From Mauremys mutica (taxonomy: Eukaryota > Chordata > Testudines > Geoemydidae), in assembly GCF_020497125.1 (NCBI RefSeq), contig NC_059081.1, forward strand, positions 64,190,768 through 64,254,767: a DNA stretch of 64,000 bases, read 5' to 3'. Below are positions 54,930-64,000 of this stretch, in pieces. Position numbers and translations under genes: made by a program. The notes under the pieces are model-generated. The model saw only the letters and a list, made by a program, of their open reading frames with translations. It ran no database searches and was not told the origin of the DNA. Each line of letters opens with the position of its first letter. Position 1 is the first letter of the stretch.

Positions 54930-55200
54930 ACCTGCTCTATACTTATAGCTATGCTGGTATAAGCTGTATCAGTCAGGGGTGTGAAAAAAACCATGCCTCC
55001 TAGTGACATAGCCATGTTGACAAAGCCCCCAGTGTAGAGGCAGCTGTGCTGATAGAAAAGTGCTTCTGTAGGCACAGCTAATGTCATTGGGGAGGTAGTA
55101 TTTCCACACTAGCAGAAAAACTCCCACTGAAGTATGTTACCTCTAGAGGGCTATGCCGACATAGCTATGCTAACATAGCCTCTCTAGCATAGTTATAGTC
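54930..55200. repeat. MITE-like interspersed repeat
   Basis: The phrases ggtataagctgtatcagtcaggggtgtgaaaaaaaccatgcc and cagtgtagaggcagctgtgctgatagaaaagtgcttctgtaggc resemble the 33502-33770 element in order. The right end ctatgccgacatagctatgctaacatagcc is partly inverted relative to the left. Boundaries are approximate. Confidence 0.5.
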
Positions 55201-55929
55201 TGTATTTCCTTTAGCGGCTAGTACCTTTCTAAAAAGCCAATACAATCTCTTGGATATGTATTTTTCAAACTGCCTTATCAGCCTATTTACTTGAGAAACC
55301 TAAAGGACTCCAAGGAGAAATAAATCAAATATTTCTGATAAAGTACAAAACTTTCACTTGAAATCTATTTTTCTTTAACCATTAATCACTGGGCTGAAAC
55401 AAACCCCAGAAAATACACAGATAAGGCTGACATCTTTAAAACTGAGAGTTTCAGTCTTGACTTTGGATTTCCTGTTTTAAATCAGTTTGTTCCCCAACAT
55501 TATTTAGGACATATTGTGAAGTTGGTTAAGTCTGCTTTTTCACCTGCTTTGAAGTGCATACAGTGTAGTCAGAAATATTCATCAAATTCTAAATCTAGTT
55601 TAAAACAGTAATTAAATTTACAAGCAGTGGCTAAATGATCTTTATGTTTTTGCTCATGTTCTCTGCAGTAAGTCAACTAAAGAGACACTATTCCCAAATT
55701 AGTGTTCAGATCATTCAATATAATGGTACACAAACAAGGAAGTAAAAAAAAAACCCACAACCCTATATTAGCCAATTTGTAATTCAAGAGAAAATAATGA
55801 TTAACACATGCAAAAGAAGAAAATGGTTAGGAAAAGATATTTTATTTTCAAGCTCCTAAGAAGGTTACTACAAACAATGACGAGCTGAGAAGAATTTGAC
55901 CTTGCACTGTTAGGAATGTCTGTTATTAC

Positions 55930-56299
55930 AGCTGGTTGAAAAATTTCTGACAGAACAGTTTTCTGTTGGAAAAGGCTGATTTAACTAAAACCAAAATGTA
56001 TTGCAGGAACTTATTGATTCTGTTGAAATTTTTTGATGAGAAATTACCTAAGTGGTTTGTTTCAAACTTTCAATACAGTTAAAATGCTTCATTGATATGG
56101 TTGGAAAAAAAAAAAAGCACTTCAACACTATCAAAATGAAACTTTTGGATAATGTTTCAATATTTCTGAAATAACTTTGGGGGGAATTTTCATTCAATGG
56201 GAAATTCTGACTTTTCCGTTACAATTCAGGACTAAAGGAAATTACAAAAAAAAGTCTGAATTTCCCACACAATGAAAACTCTGAGTATTGACCAGCTCT
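55930..56299. mobile_element. Inverted-repeat DNA element
   Basis: The left end CAGCTGGTTGAAAAATTT and the reverse complement of the right end GAGCTGGTCAATACTC share the AGCTGGT core. TA borders both sides, which would fit a Tc1/mariner-type target. The body is full of gaaaattttc-like palindromic phrases. Non-coding. Confidence 0.5.
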
Positions 56300-58543
56300 A
56301 TCCATTATCCCCACTGAATACAGCGCTCCAACAATTGACAAGTGGTTCATAAAAGCTTGGGACATTCTCTATACAGAATCTAAACAGCCTTAGCAGAGAG
56401 ACATCTACGGCAATCTTTTATACAGAAAACATCCGTGGAAACTCAATTCCTTTATCAGCTTCTCCCCCAAAGAGCTTGCATTTTTTAAACTTATTCCACT
56501 CCGCCCTTTTTTCCCCCTTGAAAGCGCCTATAAAATCTGAGGTATAATGTCATTCCTAGTATAAATTTAATAACAAGAGTACATGATTGTGTTAATTATA
56601 AGGAGATGCAGTGTATTTTGAAGGAACACATTTTTTCTGTTCTTCGGAGTCTATGAAAACTAAAGAACATGCTTATGGAATGACAATGAAAAGTATCAGA
56701 AGTTTATTTTGTTATTTGAAACTACAAGGGGAAAATACACCCAAAGGAAAAGCTAATTCTCTAAACATTACCCAGGAATTCTAATCTACTCATCCAGCAA
56801 TTTATCTTCAGCATTGTTTGACTTTGCTGCAGAAGAAATCAGAAAGGGCAAGCAGAAACTATTCCCAAATTCAAAACACATCCTGATCCAAAAAGATTAT
56901 TTGTAGCTTGTTAGTGTGATAAACTGATGATGAATCATTCAGTGATTACTGCCTTTGTTCTGGGAGGATTATTAACTGAACAGTGTTGCTTAAATGCCAG
57001 TTATATCAAGAAAGGGAAGAAAGCTTATTACAAGGAAGAGTGACATAAATTTGGTGCAAAACCTTTTGCATTTCAAGTTTTTAATTCTGAAGTGAATACT
57101 AATCAGAATCAGTGTATGAAACAAAACAAAAAAATCAAACAGCGAAACGTGTTGACTCTTGTACGTTTCTGAGCAATCCTTGGAAGTGAGACAAAATGTA
57201 ATAAAATAACATTGAGCTCTGCGGTTACAACCAATTGGCCAAAATTCAGCTCTAAGTTACACCAATGTAAATCTGGAGTAAATCCAATGAGTCAATAGAG
57301 TTACCTCAAATAAACTCCATATACTAGATAGCAGGTCTGCTTGAGATTATGCTTGTGAGGAGCCTGGACACAGCTGAAAAGAAAACGCTTCCTCAGAAAT
57401 GCACTCCGAAATGAAAATCTAGTTGAAAATCTGAAAGAAGAGGATGCCTACTCACTCCAGATATCCAGATTAAAGCCTATACTTAAGCAATCAGTAGCCA
57501 GCTAGAATTCTGATATGGAATTGACAAATTATCCTGTTGTGAAGTTGTCACATTTCAAAATGGGATGCTAGCAGCCCCAATTAAGCATCAAACAAATTGC
57601 AAATAATTGTTTTTCTTTTTTGTCAGGAGTGATTTATGCATTCATATGGGCAGAGTTTAAGTGGACTTCTTGGTGAATTATCATTGATTTGGTCATTATA
57701 CAGTTTTTGCTTTAATAATAGAGCCTAGTGTCACAATCAGATCATTTGTCTGTCTGTTGGCCTCTCCTCCAAGCGGAGTTCCTCATTTATTTCATGAATG
57801 ACAGATGTTCATATAGGATAAATACACAAGCTTTTCATTTTGTATGGGGTACTGAATGTTTAATCTAACAAACTAAACTCATTGCTATTTCTAAACTGTA
57901 AGTATTCTGATTTTATTATTACAAGTCAAATCTAGCTCTCTGAAACTATGCACTACATGTATGGTGACACATTTGTCAACCGAAGACCTAAAACATTTTA
58001 CCTCCAGCTATTACAAAAGACGACTCTGGGAAAAACCAATGTAACTGGCCAGGCATGGAGAAAAGTGTTTGGAATACTCCTTTATATGAATATTAGCTCA
58101 GTGCTTGCCATGTATGCATACCACTATCTATATAATGTGTTAGAATGCCACTAATATACCCAGAGACAATAATACTCACTACATTATTAGTTACAAATAA
58201 AATCTGGGGTGGATTTTCCTGTGTTGTCCCACAATGTCAAATCCATAGAGCCTTCCTATAATATTGCCTGCAAGACTATATATACTCAGGCTACTAACTG
58301 AGGAGTTTTATCAAACACCCAACTGGGGTAATTTTCACTCTCTCTCTTCTGTGCCTCACTGGAAGACCACACAAAATCATGTAACTAGAGTAAGTTTAAC
58401 ATAGTTCTTTTACAGTAAAGATACTAATAATTCAAAACAATTCTCAATCTCTGGATAGCACTGAAATGTATGGACCCATAAACTCAAACTTTCTTGGACA
58501 GATTGTAAATGCTGTAGACAGAGGTCTTCTGTTTATTCACATC

Positions 58544-59925
58544 CAGGAGTGAGCTGGAGCCGGTTCGCACAAACCGGCTGTTAAATTTAGAAGCGGTTTT
58601 AGAACCGCTTGTTAACTAGCTTCCCTGCGAGGGAAGCTTTGATGGGCTCTGCCTGGGAAGCCTGTAATTCCTCCTCCCGGCCACCGGGGGGCGCTGCGCT
58701 GTGCTGCGAGAGCCATGTGAGCTGCCTCCTGGCCCTGTTGCTGCTCCTGCTCTTTGGACCTCTGGCCCTGGGGCTCCTGCTGCTGCCTGGTGAGTCCCCG
58801 GCTGCGTCCTGCTGCTCCCAGCCCCCCCCCCCCCGTGTGAGTGTCTGCGCCCCTCCCCCGCCTTCCCTGCCCCCAGCCGCCCCCTGCCCCCAGCCAGCCC
58901 CTGCCCACAGCCACCCCCTGCCCCCAGCCACCCCCAGCCAGCCCCTGCCCCCAGCCAGCCCCTGCCCCACCCCCTGCCCCCAGCCACCCCCTGCCCACAG
59001 CCAGCCCCTGCCCCACCCCCTGCCCACAGCCACCCCCAGCCACCCCCTGCCCCCAGCCAGCCAGCCGCCACCCCCTGCCCCCAGCCGCCCCCTGCCCCCA
59101 GCCAGCCGCCACCCCCTGCCCCCAGCCACCCCCTGCCCCCAGCCCCCAGCCAGCCACAGCCACCCCCTGCCCCCAGCCAGCCCCTGCCCCCAGCCAGCCA
59201 CAGCCACCCCCTGCCCCCAGCCAGCCCCCTGCCCCCAGCCACCCGCAGGCAGCCCCTGCCCCCAGCCACCCCCTGCCCACAGCCAGCCTCTGCCTGCAGC
59301 CCCTGCCACAGCCACCCCCTGCCTGCAGCCAGCCTCTGCCCACAGCCGCCCGCAGCCACCCCCTGCCCACAGCCACCCGCAGCCCGCCCGTCTGCATCTC
59401 CTGCCCACAGCCAGCCCGTGTCACTCCCTGCCTCCAGCTAGTCCTGCCCCACGCCCCTATCTGCAGCCAGCCCCACATCCACTGGTGCCCTGCAGTTCCC
59501 AGGGCAGTAACCCTGCACACCTGCTTTAATGAGGGGGGGGCAGGGAGCAGCTGGGACCCACACATGTGCACACCCTAGAGTGATCAGACAGCAAGTGTGA
59601 AAAATCGGGACGGGGGTGAGGGGTAATAGGAGCCTATATAAGAAAAAGACCCAAAAATTGAGACTGTCCCTGATCACCACCCACACATGTGAAACGGAGC
59701 TCATTTCTAGTTCAGCCCCATCTTTTTAAAAAAGAACTTTAGGTAGGGTTAAAATACATCTGTATTTTCCTGGACATATCAGGCTTTTCGGTTCTTAATC
59801 ACCTCCTAGGAAAATATGGACGTATGGTAACCCTATTGGTACAAAAAATACATGCTGTCGCACATCCCTTAAATCAGAACTTTTTATAGGGAACCCGTTG
59901 TTAAGATTTTGGCAGCTCATCACTG
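58544..59925. mobile_element. 1.4-kb hAT-like composite element with perfect 8-bp duplication
   Basis: The octamer TTCACATC flanks the element exactly (58536-58543 and 59926-59933). Ends read CAGGAGTGAGCTGGAGCC and, in reverse complement, CAGTGATGAGCTGCCAAA. Subterminal sequence includes ggttttagaaccgc palindromes. The interior holds an exon-like GC-rich segment (58630-58800), a C-rich minisatellite (58810-59400) and two further repeat modules (59575-59700, gtgtgaaaaatcgggacggggg; 59750-59850, aatatggacgtatggtaacccta). No transposase is visible. Frames of up to 319 codons across it are low-complexity Pro/Gly translations. Confidence 0.8.
58810..59400. repeat. CCCCAGCC-type minisatellite
   Basis: Irregular tandem array of CCCCTGCCCCCAGCCA and CCCACAGCCA units, with period variants of about 10-18 bp. 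All long open frames here (Pro-rich on plus, Gly/Trp-rich on minus) are translations of this array. Confidence 0.92.
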
Positions 59926-59933
59926 TTCACATC

Positions 59934-60953
59934 CCAGGTACACTACAGCCAATGGCAGTGCAAGCCACCCTAAAAGGGTGAGAGGGAATCAGTCTGTCTA
60001 TGGCCTCTTTACTGAGACTACCAACAAGGATACCAACTGGAATGGTGGGTTTTGTGATACAGACAAGTTTGACAAGGACCTGGACTGAGACTATCAACTT
60101 ATTTCACAAAACATCTATCAGATGATAACCACTTACACTTATAAACCAACCTGTCCAAATTCAAATGTCTGGTCTAAGATCATAAAAGGTTCTATAACTG
60201 TTACCATTTTCGTGGGCCATCCATTCCCTCACAGATACAGACTAAGATTTTCTTTCCAACCTGAGCCATATAATAATACACTGACAGTTAGAGAGACTGT
60301 ACTTCTATTCAATGGGAGTTGTGTGTTTTGCCTGAAACACTGACCTTTTATTTTTAATTGAAAAAAAAATCAGTTGGAAATGGAAGTTTTGTGCTTCATC
60401 ACTGATCAGTTAAATAAGACAAAGGAAAAACTTTTGTAATTGTGCTGACATTTAGAAAAAATTCTATCAGGTAGACATTAAAGGAGCAAATTTATGGTCA
60501 AGAAAATATTGGAAGGAAATAGCACAATAAATTCTTTGCTGCAGGAATCTGAAAAGGACCATGCCAGATCCTTATTGCTGAGAAATCTTTCCTGGATTGA
60601 TTGGCTGGCCAACATAGCTATCTCCACAAAAGTTTGCTTTAGATGGATTTACTGCTATATGGAAAATCACATAGTGTTCCAACGCTAACGCTATTTTCCC
60701 ATTCGATAACACATAAACCCACTGGAGCTACAGGGTTATAGATTTCTTCTTTCTGAGTAGGATTTTTATTGTTAAAACTAACGACTTGTTTTTTTCTGTT
60801 CCAAACTTTGTCAGCTACTACTTGTATTTACAGAATGGTGATCGTACTCTCCAGGGAATATACTGCTCCCCAGCAGACCTATCAAGAAGAAAGATTTTAC
60901 ATTTCTACAAAGGTGCTAAGCACTTTTGTCGAAATAGAATTGATCCTCTATTT
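59934..60953. other. Intronic sequence, no gene seen
   Basis: AT-rich sequence between two hAT-like elements. Open frames at 60122-60343 and 60494-60688 have no recognisable domain. Confidence 0.45.
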
Positions 60954-61328
60954 CAGTGGTTCTCAAATGTGGGTTGGGACCCCAACGTGGATCACAACCC
61001 CATTTTAATGGGGTTGCTGGGGCCTACGGCCGAAGCCCAAGCCCCACTGCCCCGGGGCTGAAGCTGAAGCTTGAGCCGCACCGCCCAGGGCCAAAGCCCA
61101 AGCCCTGTTGTCACCCAGGGCTGAAGTCCTCAGCCCTGGGCGACACATCTCAAGTTACAGGCGGCTCTTGAGCTTCGGCCCCACCCCCGGCCCGGGGCAG
61201 TGAGGCTGGGGCTTTGACCCCCACACCCGGGGTGAAGAGGCTCAGGCTTCGGTCCCCACTCCTGCCGTCATGCAGTAATTTTTGTTGTCAGAAGGGGGTT
61301 GCAGTCTAGTGAAGTTTGAGAACCCCTG
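60954..61328. mobile_element. 375-bp hAT-like element
   Basis: Left end CAGTGGTTCTCAAATGTGGG and right end (reverse complement) CAGGGGTTCTCAAACTTCAC are inverted repeats. Flanks CTCTATTT and ATCTACTT match at six of eight positions. The GC-rich interior repeats a gaagcccaagcccc-like phrase. It is a longer relative of the 52272-52374 element. Confidence 0.7.
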
Positions 61329-62152
61329 ATCTACTTGAAACAAGTTTGCAGGAGAGTTGGCAACACAACAGCATTCCTTATATTCACAGCCTTTCATAGA
61401 CTGGCTGTGCCAAGAAGCTATACACAGACAACTGGTGCAGTCAACATCTGGGATACCAGGGCAAAAGATCAACAGAATACTTTTAGTGCAATTAAAGGAG
61501 GGAAATTACTTCATTATATGGAAGACAGCTCTGGAAGAACATGTTGGACTGTTTTACTGCCCTAAAGAAAGATTACTTTTAAACATGTATAGGCTGAATA
61601 AACTAATGAGAGAAAGCAGGTAATTGTAATAATGATTCACAAAGCAATCTACATGAGTATCTTGTACCACATGTAAGTGAGTGACAATATGGCTAATATG
61701 GTACAGATTTTCCTGGAAGAGATTCAAATACAGTCTTCAAAACACCTTACAAATATAATTTATCTCTCTATTTTCCCCTCCCCCACCTACTCCCTTCAAG
61801 CAAAATGGGGTGTAACCCTCAAGATGCATGTATTAGCCTAAGTAACTGCATGTTCATACTGCATTCACTCTTGCCTGCCTTCCTCCCAACCCCTCCCTGC
61901 ATTGCTGTCAGTTCCTGTTTTTGTCTGAACTTTGACAGAAAGCTCTCCATGTATTATAATAATTAACAACAACAATTTGTATTACAGTAGTGCAAAGACC
62001 ACCAGCCAGGATCAGGGAGTATTATAAAACTCCCTGCCCTAAAAAGCTTAAAACCTAAATTAAAACCAGAGCAGATATCCAGTCTTTACCTGTTTAAGAT
62101 GGTAACGTGTGTATGTCACTTAAAAATAACAAGTACTGAAATAACCATACAA

Positions 62153-62442
62153 CAGTACTGCCAACCCTAAGCTTTCAAAAATCATGAGCTGAGACCCAGA
62201 AAATCTGGAGATATTTAAAAAAATAAAATAAAATTTGGATTCTTTTTGTTTGCCTTCTGTTTTCTGAGACTTTAGGGCACATACTAACTTCATGCTTTTG
62301 GATTTTTTTTTCTGAAACCATGAGATCTGGAAACTTTTAAAAAAATTAAATCTGGGATTCTTATGTAATCGCTTGACTCCAGCTGTTGGGGCTTTAGACA
62401 CAGCATATCACAAGATACAAATGGCAGGAGTTGACAACACTG
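62153..62442. mobile_element. Inverted-repeat interspersed element
   Basis: Starts CAGTACTGCCAACCCTAAG and ends (reverse complement) CAGTGTTGTCAACTCC, with internal phrases tcaaaaatcatgag and ttgccttctgttttctgag. I associate these with a widespread turtle repeat. No convincing 8-bp duplication is left. Confidence 0.55.
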
Positions 62443-62819
62443 CTATGATGTAATTTTTACTCCACATGCCTATTCCCACTATGTGAGAAAAATATTCATA
62501 CTCTTACTGACATCTAAAGGTAATTCACCTTTAGTACATTATTTGTAATTTTGAGTCAGTCCAGACAACCAAATTTGTCAAGTTTAACCAGTAGATGGAG
62601 ACACAACATAGAGAAATTTTAAAACAAGGAGAAATTAGTACTTCTCACACTTACAAAGAAAAGCCAAGCACAGTTTCAAAAGGAAAGAACCTAGTAGGGA
62701 ATATTCACTGCTGATTACCTTGTATAGTGATTAATAACAGTGTAAAGGGAGTGTGAAGTAGTTATAAAACACCACCAATTCAGATTAAATAACCAAACAA
62801 GATGCAAAACACCAGATAA

Positions 62820-62930
62820 GAAGAAAAGCTCTGTGTAAGCTCGAAAGCTTCTCTCTCTCACCAGCAGAAGCTGGTCCAATAAAAGATATTACCTCACCCA
62901 CCTTGTCTCTCTAATTAGATGCACAGACGT
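62820..62930. repeat. Dispersed repeat, family unassigned
   Basis: The sequence gctcgaaagcttctctctctcaccagcagaagctggtccaataaaagatattacctcacccaccttgtctctc is a phrase common in amniote introns. I cannot name the family. Confidence 0.45.
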
Positions 62931-63461
62931 TTAATAGTGTGGAGAGATTAAACACAAAAACCCAAATAGCAAGAATTGTGGGTTTACCTGGGACGTTATG
63001 TGAAAAGCTGCCAAAATCAAATGTCAAGGCAAGAACAATTACCTTTCCACATTATTATTAGCCACATACACTACAGCAGACAGCAAAGATAAAATTCTAA
63101 GAAAAATACTAGAACATATATCAGTCAAAACCAGTAACAAAATGGCAATAAGGAGAGCAACTGAAAATGCTACTAGAAGAATGAAAACATTTTATTGTTT
63201 GGCCAAATTGAGACTAGAATTTAAAAGCTTGTGCTCTTTTGCCCACAAAGTAAACACTCCTTTGGAGAAGTTTAGTTTTGTTAAGTTGCAGTCCTCTCAC
63301 CCCATTGCTTTGAGGAACTTTTAAGTAAGGGGACTGCATGCTATCACAATCATGAAGTGGGGTCAGACCGCAAGAAACAACCACTGGATGGCTTAAAACA
63401 AGATGCAAGAACAAGTGGGTGACATAAGCAGCAGGAGAGGAAGGAGAATGATGGTTGTAGT

Positions 63462-63796
63462 CAGGGGCGGCTCTAGACATTTTGCCACCCCAAGCACGGT
63501 GGCATGCCGCGGGGGGCGCTCTGCCGGTCGCTGGTCCCGCGGCTCTGATGGACCTCCCGCAGGCGTGCCTACGGAGGGTCCGCTGGTCCCACGGCTCCAC
63601 CAAAGCCGTGGGACCAGCGGACCCTCCGCAGGCACGCCTGCGGGAGGTCCACCGGAGCCGCGGGACCAGCGGACCCTCCGCAGGCATGCCGCCGAAGGCT
63701 GCCTGCCTGCCGCCCTCCCGGCGACCGGCAGAGCGCCCCCTGCGGCATGCCGCCCCAAGCACGTGCTTGGCGTGCTGGGGCCTGGAGCCGCCCCTG
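63462..63796. mobile_element. hAT-like foldback element
   Basis: Inverted ends CAGGGGCGGCTCTAGACA and CAGGGGCGGCTCCAGGCC (reverse complement) are flanked by GTTGTAGT (63454-63461) and GTTATAGT (63797-63804), seven of eight identical. The interior is a GC-rich near-perfect inverted repeat: the arm reading gtccgctggtcccacggct is followed by agccgtgggaccagcggac around a short loop near 63601. A third partial copy lies to the right. The element is 335 bp and non-coding. Confidence 0.82.
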
Positions 63797-64000
63797 GTTA
63801 TAGTGACAAGATCCTATGGCTGAATGGGTTAGCTAGTGCACAATTTGATATCAATGTAGTTTAAATTTGTGTGTGTTGTTTAATTAAAATTTCTACCTCC
63901 GCCTAGTTTAAAAAATAAATAAAAACAAAAAAAATCAAGCCTCTTCTGATAGTTTCCAGGGGTTATTTTTAATTCTGCTTTTGCATATAATTGGAAATAT

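Larger units (their letters stand above)
52740..58535. other. Probable KANSL1L intron
   Basis: I searched for the next upstream KANSL1L exons (coiled-coil region, Lys/Arg-rich segment) and did not find them. The sequence is AT-rich, with transposon derivatives listed separately. Open frames of 60-90 codons here look random. Confidence 0.5.
61329..63453. other. Intronic sequence with old repeats
   Basis: Apart from the repeats listed separately (62153-62442, 62820-62930), I see no exon. Open frames around 61335-61623 are the region right of the hAT element and have no conserved motif. Confidence 0.4.

Noticed and set aside
58010..58090. Candidate minus-strand exon ending GCTGGAG|gtaaaa
   Set aside because: Frames contain stops or lack KANSL1L similarity; no matching acceptor phase.
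58599..59578. Overlapping open frames of 245-319 codons on both strands
   Set aside because: They translate a C-rich minisatellite inside a transposon; Pro/His and Gly/Trp runs with no domain or codon signal.
63049..63102. Candidate KANSL1L exon on the minus strand (ttttcttag ... gtaattg)
   Set aside because: The open frame is short and does not resemble any part of KANSL1L that I recall.

Overview
The window is vertebrate nuclear DNA, most likely from a cryptodiran turtle. The evidence is small exons with GT/AG borders, abundant CR1 LINEs whose 3' ends resemble turtle CR1, tRNA-derived SINEs with CR1-like tails (the turtle 'Cry' layout), a DIRS-like tyrosine-recombinase retroelement, MIR-type CORE-SINEs and many short hAT-like elements. 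There are no bacterial operons, phage or CRISPR arrays. The species call is inference.

Three host genes are present, in the same order and orientation as I recall for human 2q34. (1) UNC80, plus strand: the last four coding exons (5775-9193), ending in a stop codon and followed by a 3' UTR. UNC80 is the large scaffold of the NALCN sodium-leak channel. (2) RPE, plus strand: a complete six-exon gene (15530-22652) for ribulose-5-phosphate 3-epimerase, 228 residues with all catalytic residues, starting in a CpG island. (3) KANSL1L, minus strand: ten 3' coding exons (52733 down to 29238), including the PEHE domain, with the start beyond the right edge. RPE and KANSL1L are tail to tail. The three share no pathway; their linkage is ancestral synteny.

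Layout: 1-5774 UNC80 intron with a 1.5-kb inverted-repeat element; 5775-10.2k UNC80 end and UTR; 10.2-13.8k intergenic with a CT/CA microsatellite; 13.98-15.05k a CR1 just upstream of RPE; 15.06-16.22k CpG island; 16.2-19.6k CR1 pieces filling RPE intron 1; 19.6-22.9k the rest of RPE; 23-28.2k intergenic; 28.2-52.7k KANSL1L exons, with a DIRS-like element (34.1-37.95k) in its 9.3-kb intron; 52.7-64k probable KANSL1L intron, rich in DNA-transposon derivatives.

No obviously new biological system is visible. The items most worth a second look are several non-autonomous elements with well-defined ends and target duplications (2886-4368, 58544-59925, 63462-63796, 21222-21386), a probable GC-AG intron in KANSL1L, a 123-bp in-frame KANSL1L exon that may be absent from the usual mammalian protein, and a pair of ZNF143/Staf-like sites in the RPE promoter.
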